This document shows positions 37,101 to 48,754 of a stretch of DNA of 64,000 nucleotides, in pieces. The notes beneath the pieces are model-generated. The model made no database searches, had not been told where the DNA came from, and worked only from the letters and a program-made list of their open reading frames with translations. Source of the DNA: Antedon mediterranea (lineage: Eukaryota > Echinodermata > Crinoidea > Comatulida > Antedonidae); the NCBI RefSeq assembly GCF_964355755.1, contig NC_092670.1, forward strand, positions 31,297,795 through 31,361,794, given 5' to 3'. The first letter of the stretch is position 1, and each line of letters starts with the position of its first letter. A program made the translations under genes and the position numbers.

Positions 37101-37210
37101 ATTCGTAAATAAGCCGCGCTGAGTATGCCCAATTGGCAATATACATATTGTCTTTGAATTTGAGGAGTCATAAAGTGTGGAAATCATTCAATAAGTAAAA
37201 TTAAACCGTG
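34110..37210 (-). mobile_element. decayed CR1/L2-type LINE
   Basis: Reading the minus strand from 37187 gives an apurinic-type endonuclease (TLAETW, GGGVATYV, IYCSPS, AADFNS; 36640-37187 and continuing in another frame to 36226), then reverse transcriptase with AVDFSKAFDRISH (35400-35470), CGVPEGTKSGPSLF and catalytic FVDD (35185-35310), and the thumb region LLGVTIQDNLKWD with RPIIEYACPTWHS (34470-35105). Consecutive segments occupy alternating frames, so at least four frameshifts or stops disable it. ORF1 is missing, indicating 5' truncation. The 3' UTR (34120-34460) contains an imperfect direct repeat around aaaaacgagcaaaat. It separates the four-TM array from the pseudouridine gene. Confidence 0.92.
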
Positions 37211-37307
37211 GGCGCCCAAAATATAATTAAAGTACCTATAGATAGAAGTGAAAGTTGTGTACAAAAGCCCATAATGCCATTTTAAGTATATGATTTTCGA
37301 ACGTAAT

Positions 37308-37346
37308 CCGTTCCAACGAATTAGTAATTCGTTTGAACGGATTAAT
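37308..37346. repeat. 39-bp near-perfect palindrome
   Basis: aatccgttccaacgaatta and taattcgtttgaacggatt surround a single central G, with one mismatch. A third partial copy (gaacgaattagtaac) follows at 37362. It lies about 0.8 kb upstream of the pseudouridine gene start. Could be a MITE remnant or a protein-binding site. Confidence 0.8.
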
Positions 37347-37439
37347 AATCTGTCAAGTAATTGAACGAATTAGTAACATTTTTGGCACACTGATGTCATT
37401 TTAATTGTTTTTAATCCCAATGTTCGATCGCTTCCCGGT

Positions 37440-38168
37440 CTGTGTGTGTGATTGGGGCTGTTCACACTGCGACGAAGAGAGTTTCACCACTCTAAAGAGG
37501 GCGGGTTTATTTAAAACATTTTTTGGTTTGTAGTGGTGTTTACACTGTGTAAATTATACAATACACGTGTTTTATTAGTGTATTAATTAGGCCTTTCTTG
37601 GTTGTTGTTTTAGTAAAAGATGTAGGCCTAGGCATACGTGATAAACGAGCGGTAAGTGCAGGATATGAGACTTTATCTAGGCCTAGGCTAGTAGGTTGAT
37701 GATGCCTAATTAAAAAAAATGATTGCCCTATTCTAAGCTAGAGTAGTAGGCTAGGCCTAGCCTACCTAGGCCTATAGGATAGGCCTAGGCCTAGTAGTAG
37801 TAGAGTAGGGCGCGCCTAGCCTAGGCCCCTGGCCTAGTAAATTATTATTAGAAATACGAATACACAGGAGGCTTACTACTAGCCTAAGACCTCTAGGCCT
37901 AGTCTAGTCCCGCCTCGGCCTACTAGTCTAGTTAAAAGGTATCTAGGTAGGGCCATGCCTAGCCTACTCTAGGCCTAGTCTAAGTAGGGCCTAGCTAGGC
38001 GATCGAGTACTACTAGACTAGGCTAGAGGGCCTAAGTACTAGCCTTTTATAGTTAGGGCCTAGCCTAGCCTAAAGTTTAAAGTCTTAAGTTATCAAACCT
38101 ACTATATGTAGTAAACAATGTAGCCTATAGATTACACATTCCATTTTATTTCTTTGAGATTTAAAATA
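37440..38168 (+). promoter_or_regulatory. putative promoter and 5' leader of pseudouridine gene
   Basis: A GC-box-like gagggcgggtt lies at 37496. The string gagcggtaagt at 37647-37657 would serve as the splice donor of a non-coding first exon, with an acceptor tttctttgag just before the start ATG. Between them 37620-38070 is saturated with overlapping CTAGG/GGCCTA motifs (dozens of taggcctag variants), a low-complexity island unlike its surroundings. No TATA box was recognised. Confidence 0.4.
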
Positions 38169-41100
38169 ATGCTGAACCTAAAAAGATGTTTACAAGTCAC
38201 AAGGTTTTTACCAAGAAAAGTGTTAACTACTGTAGATGTTAGTAACCGTCATTTAAACACTGGTGAGTTTTTTAGTTGTTGGTTAAAAATGACTATTTTT
38301 ACTTGTATTACAAGTATATTTCTGGTCTTATGTTTGTACAATAAATCATCCACAATTTTCCAGTTATCGTTCAGGCCAACTTGCATTTTTGTTGTATGAT
38401 ATGTCATCATCATTCATCATTATCTTCATCTTTATTAATTTGTTTTTTTTTATTAAAGGTATCCTCCAACTGGGGAATGAAGTACAGCATGCCTTAAAGC
38501 ATGGCTTACCATTGGTGGCCCTTGAAAGCACAATTATAACACATGGAATGCCATACCCACACAATGTCAGGTATGTTCTTTTCTTTTCTATTTCACATCC
38601 AGAAGCTAGCCAGCCAGTAACAGGATAGATATATTGTCATGCTTATAAACAGTCTCATTTGACACTATATATTAGTTTAAGATTAAACCCTGTCAACACT
38701 GGAACTGACTAACTAAACTAGTCGTGGTTACCTTATCAATTTTTAGTTGTAGACGAACCAGTATGCGCAGTGGCTTAAATCAAATGTATCGCTACTGGTC
38801 GCGTTTAATTCCTGTTCCGCCTGTCAGTTGCATTCAGTTGCTCAAGTTGAGGTGAGTTCCGTATTGATATAAATAAGCCTTAATCTGATATAAAAAAATA
38901 AATGTTTTCAGGACTGCATGTGAAGTGGAGCAGATTGTACGTGACGGTGGCGCCATTCCAGCAACAGTTGGTGTAATAAATGGCAATCTCCATGTTGGCT
39001 TGACTTCTGACCAACTAGAACAACTAGCATCATGCATGGATGCTATCAAAGTATCTAGGAGAGATTTAGCATGGTCACTCAGTCAAGTTAGTATATATTA
39101 TTGGTTTAGGTAAATGTAAAAGGTAAATATATGTAACCTGTAGTTTGTCAATTACTGGCCTAACATGTTTAGAAATTAAATATTAAATTGACTTATTTAC
39201 TAATTAAAATTCATAAAAAAAAAATATGGAAGATGAAAAGAAATTGATTAACAATATTTAAAACTTTGTCTACACTATCAAACCAGGGAGTTGTAAAATT
39301 TACAACTCCCTGATCAAACTTTATGTGACAACAGAATGGGATGTGCCCATATATGGACATGATGATATATCACTACCGTATTTGGCCACATCACACTTTT
39401 TTGGTCAAACTAGTTTGATATGTAGACAGAGCTTTGAAAAATAAATCTGATAAGCCAGCCATAACAAAATAACATGAGGATTTAAATAATTATATTGTGT
39501 TTAATACAGTTGTTATGTAAATAGAGTTGTTATGTAAATAGATGTTTCATAATTTTTTGTTTTTTTTAGGGTAAAGTTGGTGGAACCACAGTAGCTGGCA
39601 CAATGATCGCAGCTCACTTGGCTGGTATACAGATATTTGTAACGGGTGGTATTGGTGGTGTACATCGAGGTGCAGAAAACAGTGAGTTATTTGATGTCAT
39701 ATAGAGGATAAATTTCATAGAATTTAAAGAGATGTCAATTCTACTAAAAAAAAACCAAAAAGGCTAATTTAAATGCATGAGAACCCCCTGCACACAGTTC
39801 AGTACTTTCCCTGTTGGTATTGAAGAATTCTTTTACTGCCTTCCTATTTCTTTTTCATCGTAATTGTACTGATGTTTGTAGTGGCCAAAGGTAATCATTG
39901 GATATGCTGTACATTAGACCATGGAGACCTTATTTCACCATGATTAGATGCAGTGATCCAATCAGGGACTTGAGTGACCCTGCCCATAATGATCCCCCTG
40001 GCCTGGGAGGAGAGCATAATAAAGGGCCCCACCTTGGTTTACAGGACCGCCTATTATTTAAATAATAAACAAATAAATAAAATTTTGTTTAAAATAAATA
40101 AATAGATATACTGTATAGTAGGCCTGTTAAGTGAACCAATCCTTCAAATTGTGATAACATTCTAAAACTTTGCACAGTTATTCATTAGGGTGTTAAAAAT
40201 ATGAAATGGAAGGGTTGCACAGATATTGGTCAGGGGAAAGCCGCCATTTTGGATTTCAAAATGGCGGACCCCAAATGTTCACTTTTCAGGTATATCTCTG
40301 CTATTCTAAAGAGGCACCTAGAGTTCTGATTTTAGTTGCAAATTATATGATAATAGGGTCACCAAACATATTGGTATAACTAACATTTTGATTGCATGGC
40401 GGCCATTTTGGATTTCAAAATGGCGGACTTTAAATTTTCACTTTTCAGGTATATCTTAATGAATGTCTTCGAACCATTGGGCCTGAGCATATTGATTATT
40501 GCTGGTCCATCTAACACCTTGGCATCAACTAATGGTTGATGTAAGGAGGGTCGTCAAAGACAGCGGGAGCATGCCCAACAATTGGACCACATTTTGACGC
40601 CATGCAATCAAAGACGTTATACCAATATGTTTGTTGACCTCAATACCATTTTATACTCTGTACCTAAAATTATAACTGTAGGTACCGTACTGAAACATTT
40701 TGAGTTCGCCATTTTGAGATTCAAAATGGCCACAATGCAATCAAAATGTTATAGTTAAATACCAATGTTTGGTGACCCATTACCATATAATTTGCACCTA
40801 AAATCAGAACTCTCTGTACCTTTTTAGCAGAGATATACCTGAAAAGTGAAAATTTGGGGTCCGCCATTTTGAAATCTAAAATGGCCACCATTCAATCAAA
40901 ATGTTAGTTATACCAATATGTTTGGTGACCCCATTACCATATAATTTGCACCTAAAATCAGAACTCTAGGTACCTTTTTAGCAGAGATATACCTGAAAAG
41001 TGAAAATTTGGGTCCGCCATTTTGAAATCCAACATGGCCGCCATGCATTCAAAATGTTAGATATACCAATATTTTTGGTGACCCCACTACCATATAATTT

Positions 41101-44100
41101 GCACCTAAAATCAGAACTCTAGGTGCCTTTTAAGCAGAGATATACCTGAAAAGTGAAAATTTGGGGTCCGCCATTTTGAAATCCAAAATGGCGGCTTTCC
41201 CCTGACCAAATTTTGTGCAACCCTTCCATTTCATGTTTTTGACACCCTAATGAATAACTGTGCAAAGTTTCAAAATATTATCACAATTTGAAGGATTTGC
41301 CTAAAATATGCACCTTATGCCTACTAGTACATTTAAGTTGCCTCAGGCAAAGGCAATGCATACAGTATGTCAACGTCAGTCAATGACGGCCTGAGAACAG
41401 CTAAATAAACAAGAACAAAGAACCTGTAACAACAAAATCTTTTAACAATATGCTTCACTATAGGTATGGACATCAGCTCAGATCTCACTGAACTCGGAAA
41501 GACACCTGTTACTGTTGTTTGTGCTGGAGCCAAGTCAATATTAGATATTGGAAGAACACTGGAATATTTAGTAAGTGCTGTAAAAAAGAAAAGTTGCGGT
41601 TTAATGTGAGACTAAAGCTCTGTCTACAATATCAAACTTTATGTGACAAAAAAATGTGATGTATATTTAAGCATATCACTACCATATTTGGACACATCAC
41701 ACTTTTTTTTCAAACTAGTTTGATAGCATTTATTTATTTATTTATTTCCTTTATTGCATCAAGTAAACAGTGATGAAGTTGACATAAATATTTAAAAAAC
41801 AAAAACAAAACAAAAAAAAAACAAAACAAAAAACAAAACAAAAAAAAAACAAACAAAGCGTAGACTGAGCATCATGTCAAAATTGGTAGTCAAGAGACAC
41901 TGAATGTGCAGGGGGTTATTATTATCAAACAATACAGAAAGAATTATAAAGATCTTGCGCATTTATTTAGGAGTGTCTTAATCATTATCAGAAATTGTAA
42001 TTATCGGAAATTTCTGTTGAGGCCGAGTTATTAGAATCCTGGTGAGATAATTAAAATACATTAGTGTCTTCTTCAACTGTGGTGCTTATTCATATCGGGC
42101 CCTCATTTAACTGCGACGATTGCTGTATTCAATTGTGTCTTTCGTTCTTATAAGCTGCATATTTTAACTGCACCAATTTTAACTGAGTTGCTTATTGAAG
42201 AATATTAGAAATATAATTAGTTATACAAACAAAATAAAAGTTTGTATGTAAAGTATGTATACATAAAATATTATACAAGTAATGAATATTTGTGTTTGTT
42301 TTGCAAATAAAAATTCAAGTTTGTTTTTCAAACACTTTGATCAGGAAACCCAAGGAGTAACTGTAGCAACATACGGTGATTCTAAATATTTCCCAGCATT
42401 CTTTTCACCAGCCAGTGAGTACCTGTCTCCCTGTAATGTATCAAATGCAACTGAGGCTGCTCAGATCGTTGGTGAGTTTTTAAATTATATATAGTATCGG
42501 CATTTGTGAAAATTGAGGCTTATGAATTTCAACGAATTATTCACTGTATGCTATGGTGTGCACTGGCAGCTCAGGCCTAAAAAACAGTGTGTGTAATAAT
42601 AATATACAAATAATCAATGTTTATGAGTGGAATAGTATAAATAATTTCATGAGGTAAAGTTGAGGCAACGCCTCAAGAATATCATGTTTCTATCTAACGA
42701 TCAAGTTGAATAAAAACAATACTGTCAAAATGCTTGGTCAATTGTAGATTATGTACAGTAAGTCAATGACTTCTACAACAAATAGAAATGTGTTATAATA
42801 CAATAATTGTGTGTAATGCATGTGGCGGAGAGTTTATTAGTGAAACAAAAATAAAGGTCCTGAGACATTTATCCAAAAAATTTTTCTATGTATATTGGTA
42901 TGGTATTTCAATATATGAGTAATAACAATTTTAAAAATGTGATAAGAAGAAAGTTCATTTTATATTTAGAAATCTTTTTATTCTGTTTTTGCATTTTTAG
43001 CAACAAACAAAGCACTTGAACTGAACAGTGGCATTTTAATTGCTGTTCCTATCCCAGAATGCAGTGCCAAAGATAGTTCACAAGTTGAGTCTGCAATACA
43101 GACATCTTTAGAAGAAGCAAAGTGAGTGAACATTTGGAAGTGGCTATTGTTCAACCATGCATGCAATTTATTATTTTTCTATCGGCATGGTTAAAAGTGC
43201 ATCTTGTGTGAATTTTTCTATTGCCAGATATGTTAGATCTTAGAAGCAAAGTATTAGACACACAGTTGATCATGCCGATAGAAAATATTGAATTTACACA
43301 CATGGTCAGCCATAGAATACTTTAAATTACATGCACAAAACATAAACAATCTCATTTGTTTTATTTAGTTTATGTCTCCCTCCAATCATGGAGGTAAAAA
43401 ATAAGTTGCAATGAAAAATTGTACGGTCATTTTTTTAAACTATCTATTTTTCTTTTTGTACAGTCATTTTTTAAACTCTCTATTTTTGTTTTTAAGGCAC
43501 ACGGTGCAAATAGGAAAAGATGTTACACCATACATCTTAAAAAGAGTAAATGAAATTACTGGAGGAACAGCTCTGCAAGCTAGTATCCTTAAATGTGGTG
43601 CATGAGTTGAACTTGGAAAGTCAAGTGTTTGAGTAATTGAGGCAGGGTCATTTCAATATATATTGTAGATTAAAGTTTTGAGGCTGTCCTCATCCCCAAA
43701 TCGTATTGCTAAGAACTTAATGCTTAATTGATTGGTATTAGTGATTGTAGTGTAACATTATAAAACAAGTGTGGACATTCATAGAAGTTGTGTAGTCATA
43801 AAATCGGCACAGGTCTGGGCTCTCCTCAACCATAGTGCTTATTACGTAAGGTTGGAGATCAAGTGTACACATTTGGCTTGTGTGAAGAATTCAGTACACT
43901 ATAGTGCGCTACTTCCGACTTAGTCGTCAACAGATCAAGTGTGTCATTCACACCTGTGCGCAATTCAGCCCAGTAATACTTCACCTCACAGGTTATTCTC
44001 CACATTTAATACAAAACATCGTTTACTGTTAATTTAACGAGTTATCTTACATTTAATTGTTGTGTATTGGAATATAACCTTCCAACCCCTACTCTACCAG

Positions 44101-47100
44101 TTGTATCTGCATACTTTTTTTAACCAATAGTGTCTAGATATAGCATTGGTCAAGAACAATGCAAAAGTAGGTACAGAAATTGCAGTGGAATACAGTAAAT
44201 TAAGTGCTAACAAATCCTACAGTGTTGGCTCAAAGACAATGCATAAGGCAAATAGCTATACAGAACGAAACTCAATTGCAAAGCCTGTTGTTGTTGGTGC
44301 TAGTATTTATGATTTGAATGTAATGACACATTCAACTGATATTATTGTAAGTAAGAAGTGTTATAACACACTTAAATTGTTATTTTATTGGACGATTGTG
44401 GGTCACATGATATGAAATAAATGTTATGTAGCACTCTCCAGAGTGCAGTGTCGTTATGTACAATCGAGTACTGCAATTTGCAAACAGATCAACACAAATG
44501 TTTATTATTATTTGTTTATAAATTATTTGCCCCATTGCACTCATCCGCAAATGGTGCAGTTAATTAAGCTTAAAAGGGAGTGTTGGTGATGAAACATGAT
44601 TTAACAAGCAGAATATAATTATAATATATATAAAAAAAACGGCTATAATTTAATCTGAACACTATATTTATTTTACCCAATTATTAATGATATTATGCTG
44701 CCAATGCCATAGATTAATTCTGAAAGGTGAAAATAAAACTTCCCATTCTTGTAGCAAATTCTGAAATTATGGAAGTATCGGATGCAAGTGATCAGTTCCA
44801 ATTTGTTCAAAAATACTGATGGCAATTGTCAATCATATGATAAGAAATAATCTATATAATAGCAAAATGCTTTTTCAGTATGGTGGGACGACAAACGTTG
44901 GTTCAATACAGCAAGGTGTTGGTGGAGTTGGTAGAAATGTAGCAGGTACTTTTTTTAATACTGAATCAAACTAGATTATTTCATAGGGTCTGGTCTCCAT
45001 AAATAATAAAAACACCAACAAAACTAATTTCGTATTAATTATTATTTTAAAGTACATTCTGAAAAAAGGACATTAAGGATCTGCTTAAAGGTGTGTTGTA
45101 TTTGGAGTCTAGTTGACTGCACTACCATATTTATGAATAATTGTAATGGTAGTGAGTGGCCAAGCGGTTAAGACATTGGAACTGTAATTTACGTAGCCAT
45201 AACATTGGCAAGAGTTCGAGGCTCACTCGCTGCATGGTTTTTTTATTTTATTTTTTATTCTCATTTTAGGCAAATTGCCAATGATAACCACAAGTGAATT
45301 CATTCACTATCCTTCTCAAGGTGGCAATCACATCTGGTGGTAGAACAAATCATCTCGGATAAGGTCTATAAACCATAGGCCAAGTGTACAAATCTAGCTT
45401 ATATGTACTTTATAAACCTAGTACATCTTTCGAGACGATTAGGGGGTGACCCCAGTGTACTACTGATCATAACTAGGCCCTCTGGGAGATCAGTCTTTGA
45501 CTGAAGAGGTTACCCAGTATAAATAAATATCAAATCTAATTTCTGCACACTAGTACTATATTTGAATGTAGAGCTATCTTGATAACTTCTGCAAATCATT
45601 CTCTTTCAGATTGCTTGTCAAGGCTTGGGGCTGATCCGTTATTTATATCTGTTGTAGGAGATGATCTTGAGGGAAAAAGTTTGTTAAGCCAATCCGATTC
45701 CATGGTATTTACTTTAATTATTGCATTTAAATTTGTTTCCCATCCTAATGAAAAGTTTATGTATTCCCTGCATACAGTATCATTTCAGTACCTAATAGTA
45801 TACACAAATATTGACTGGTCGTAGGTGGAATAGCCTGGTAGTGCGAAACGTGAGCCTACTACTATCTTTCCAAGGTCAGTGTACCTAGATAATAGTTAGT
45901 CAAGGCAGTTACCTTCTTCATCAATTAACTCAAAGCGACCTAGGCTTATTTCAGCTATGTTTGCCCACCATATTCAACCATAATCACAGTCATCATTGGA
46001 GATTGTGGTTACTGTTTTCAAAGTCTAGGAATTTACATGTGATAGGGTAAAATTAATATCAATGTGAATAAAAGCTTTGCTAGTACTTATTTTCCCAGTG
46101 ATAAATGATAATGGAAACTACAGTACCATCTACTTTTTGACCAATGAAAGGCTTACAAAGTATATGTATAAGACAGTAGTATTATTACATTGTATTTTAC
46201 TAGGATACTAGTTGTATTACTGTTTTACAAAATGAGAGGACAGCTTCATACTGTGCTGGACTGGATGGCAGCGGCAATGTGTTCCTGGGAGTTGGAGATG
46301 CAAAGATTTGTGATAAACTAACACCTCAGCTTGTAAGGAAATAAAACAAAATTATACTTAAGTAAAATATTTCCCTTAAATATTAAGTATTTCACTTACA
46401 TTAACTCAATAACTATTTAAATTTAATTGTATTCACTTAGATTTTAATTTTAAGGGTGTTTCCTTTAGCCTAAGTGTGAATGGTGAATACGGCCACAGCA
46501 TCCTAGTCTTTATGCCTTCCTACCAACATATTTTCACCTAGTAGTAATGCTAAAAATGTCAGTACTGCTGCAACCACTGCAAAGGAGAAACTTTGTTGAA
46601 TCTGAAAGCTTTTGACTGTATTAGAATAGCAGTTTTGCCTCAAATGCTGTTCAAAATACTTCAAGATAATGCTTTCAAAATGTCTTATTCTTCAGTAATC
46701 TGAATAATGTTTGTGTAGTTTATTTTTGTTGGAATTTTCTTTAATTAGGTTAGCAATTTCAAGGAAGCCATTGTGGAAGCACCTCTTGTTTGTGTAGATG
46801 GTAATATTCCAACAGAAACTATTCAGTATGTTTGTGACATCTGCAGTGAGCATCATATACCAGGTATTATAGCACACCTTAGTAGATTGTTGTCACTTGA
46901 TTGTAGGATTGTGGTCACATGATATTAAATAAATGATCTATTGCACTCTTAATGATGTCATCGAAAGTGCAATGTCATTATATGCACGCGAGTACTGCAA
47001 GTTCATTTTTGTTACACAGTGATTGAGCAACCACAGCGCTGTTGATGGTCATGTTTGATTAAACTCTACCCAAAAAGAATTAACGATTATTAGAAATAAA

Positions 47101-48754
47101 AGTTATACCACTTCTGCTTTCAGTTTGGTACGAGCCTACGTGTGCACTCAAAGCTATCAAACCTTATGAAACCAATGCTGGAAAGTCCTTAACATTCGCT
47201 TCACCTAACCTCAGGGAGCTACGTCAGATGTATTCAGCTGTCGATGGCTTTGAACCACAATCTATACATGGTAAGCATTGGTACAGTTTGCAAAAATATG
47301 TTTGAAACCACCCACTGTCTACTTTATACACATACATATTTCAAATTAGAAATACCACTGCACCACCAAGGTGTTGAAAACTGAACTCTTTCATAGTGCA
47401 ACACCAACCTCAAAATAAGTCTTTAAAAGCCTAATCTACACTAGCACACATTACAAAACCTATATTTGAAAACTCTGCCACTTTTTAGAGAATTCAGACA
47501 ACAAACTTCAGAAATCTCGTTCAAGACAGCAACTAGTTTTCTGCAGTTTTTTTAACTGGTTTACACTAAAACTTTTGCAACCTGTTTTTCCCAAAACAAC
47601 TTTGTACACTAAATTTGCTAGTGTAGACTAAGTTTTACATTAGAAAGCAAATGTTTATGTCTCAACCTGCAATTGGTCCAACATATTAATTGTGCTGTAA
47701 AAAACTGGTGGTTTTTTTTCAGATGAAGAAATGTCGTTAACAGATATTATACGGGAATGCCGTCACCTTTGCAGTGTTTTGATCAAGAATGGTCTACATT
47801 GCATTATACTAACCTTAGGTCCAGATGGCGTACTTGTTTGCCGGAATACGGAGCCAGAAGAGTTGTTTCCTTGTGGCCATTTGAATAGGATTGTAAGTTA
47901 TGTTATGACAATGTATACTTTTGTTATCTTCGATGGTGTTGCGTGCAAACCTACAGTTTGTGTGAAGCTGTAGTTGGTGGGTTGGATGCTTCACTTCCAA
48001 TCCATTGGTCCTAGGTTCAACAGATCCTATCTCAGCCAGGCCAGCTGCTGCTCTTGTGGCGTCTATGGCCCTGTGACCCATTCCTTATTTCCAGATTTAT
48101 TTCACTGTAATAACAGTTATTATAAAGTACAGGAGATTGTGCAAATTTTGAGAAGACATCTTTTTTGTCTTAAAAGTTTGAGAACTTGTATAACTTCACG
48201 TATACAAACTGTACACAAAAATCTTATTTCAGGATGATAATAGCATGGTGTCAATCCAACATTACCCAGCATGCAGTGAGGTTCATATTCCTTCTGAAGT
48301 TGTTAGTGTTTCTGGTGCTGGTGATTGGTAAGAAAAGATCATGTATTCCTTGTGAAGTTGTTAGTGTTTCTGGTGCTGGTGATTGGTAAGAAAAGATCAT
48401 GTATTCCTTGTGAAGTTGTTAGTGTTTCTGGTGCTGGTGATTGGTAAGAAAAGTTGTTAGTGTTTCTGGTGCTGGTGATTGGTAAGAAAAGATCATTTTA
48501 TGTAATAATAAATAGAAGAACAGTGATAGGGATTAAATTAAGTAGTCCCTTTTTCCTATTTCAGTCTTGCTTCTGGTGTGATATCGGGAATTCTTCAAGG
48601 GCATGATCCAGATGTTTGTATTAAAGGAGGACTTCTTGCAGCTAGCCATTCCATTAGATCTCTACAGACTGTTCCAGACTCTATAAATTCAAGAGCTTTC
48701 TCTGCAGATGCTATCAAAGAGTGGGCACCATTTACACCTACTTGCATTATGTGA
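38169..48754 (+). CDS. bifunctional pseudouridine-5'-phosphate glycosidase / pseudouridine kinase
   Basis: Seventeen exons: 38169-38262, 38459-38570, 38912-39086, 39570-39681, 41464-41570, 42345-42471, 43001-43121, 43497-43582, 44138-44346, 44879-44945, 45610-45704, 46204-46332, 46749-46863, 47124-47270, 47723-47892, 48233-48327 and 48565-48754; in frame, 716 residues. Residues 1-30 are basic and non-acidic, like a mitochondrial presequence. Residues 32-340 match the YeiN/IndA glycosidase: [14 protein letters not shown] (E54), IKVSRRDL (K115), [17 protein letters not shown] and [10 protein letters not shown] (K188, the Schiff-base lysine position) and an Asn near 312. Residues 360-716 are a PfkB kinase: [27 protein letters not shown] and SGAGDC with catalytic D653. 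The kinase makes pseudouridine 5'-phosphate and the glycosidase releases uracil and ribose 5-phosphate. Mammals lack the fused gene. No lesions seen. Confidence 0.95.
39261..39437. mobile_element. foldback MITE, family A copy 1
   Basis: Ends carry tttgtctacactatcaaac and its complement gtttgatatgtagacagagc; the interior pairs cccatatatgg with ccgtatttggcc-like sequence. A secondary hairpin, cagggagttgtaaa with its complement, sits near the left end. Lies in intron 3 of the pseudouridine gene. Other family members are at 41613, 50600, 53413, 53731, 58494 and 58858. Confidence 0.85.
40138..41297. mobile_element. 1.16-kb foldback element with CCGCCATTTT repeats
   Basis: Terminal arms of over 200 bp are inverted, beginning aatccttcaaattgtgataa at 40138 and ending with the complement at 41297. 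Inside, the right side contains four direct units of about 154 bp (cores at 40703, 40859, 41012 and 41166), each with ccgccattttgaaat, ccaatatgtttggtgacc and gcagagatatacctgaaaag. The element is non-coding and located in intron 4 of the pseudouridine gene. A clear target duplication was not found. Confidence 0.9.
41613..41727. mobile_element. foldback MITE, family A copy 2
   Basis: Starts with taaagctctgtctacaatat and ends at aaactagtttgatag, where an A/T-rich LINE-like 3' end joins it, so the right terminus is missing. Confidence 0.8.
41728..41860 (-). mobile_element. probable LINE 3' end with A-rich tail
   Basis: Starts with ATTT repeats and cctttattgcatc, as in the 3' ends of invertebrate CR1-like LINEs on the minus strand, followed by an aaaac-rich stretch. 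No coding sequence. It interrupts MITE family A copy 2. Confidence 0.45.
45151..45530 (+). mobile_element. tRNA-derived SINE
   Basis: The head (45151-45235) resembles a class II tRNA: gagtggccaagcggttaag gives an A-box and gagttcgaggctc a B-box, with a partial acceptor stem agtgag/ctcact. A body of about 250 bp follows, ending gactgaagaggttacccag and tataaataaatatcaaat, the type of tail mobilised by CR1-like LINEs. Sits in intron 10 of the pseudouridine gene. Confidence 0.7.
47968..48075 (+). mobile_element. possible tRNA-derived SINE head
   Basis: tagttggtgggttggatg matches an A-box and ggtcctaggttcaacagatc a B-box at tRNA-like spacing. No complete cloverleaf or tail was defined. In intron 15 of the pseudouridine gene. 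Confidence 0.4.
48296..48496 (+). repeat. tandem repeat of exon 16 end with splice donor
   Basis: The last 32 bases of exon 16 plus the start of intron 16 form a unit repeated with period 58 (starts 48296, 48354, 48412) and a fourth, shortened copy at about 48450. Each copy contains the PfkB catalytic motif codons and a ttg-gtaag donor (48328, 48386, 48444, 48482). Only the first is usable in frame: passing it meets TAA at once. Confidence 0.97.
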
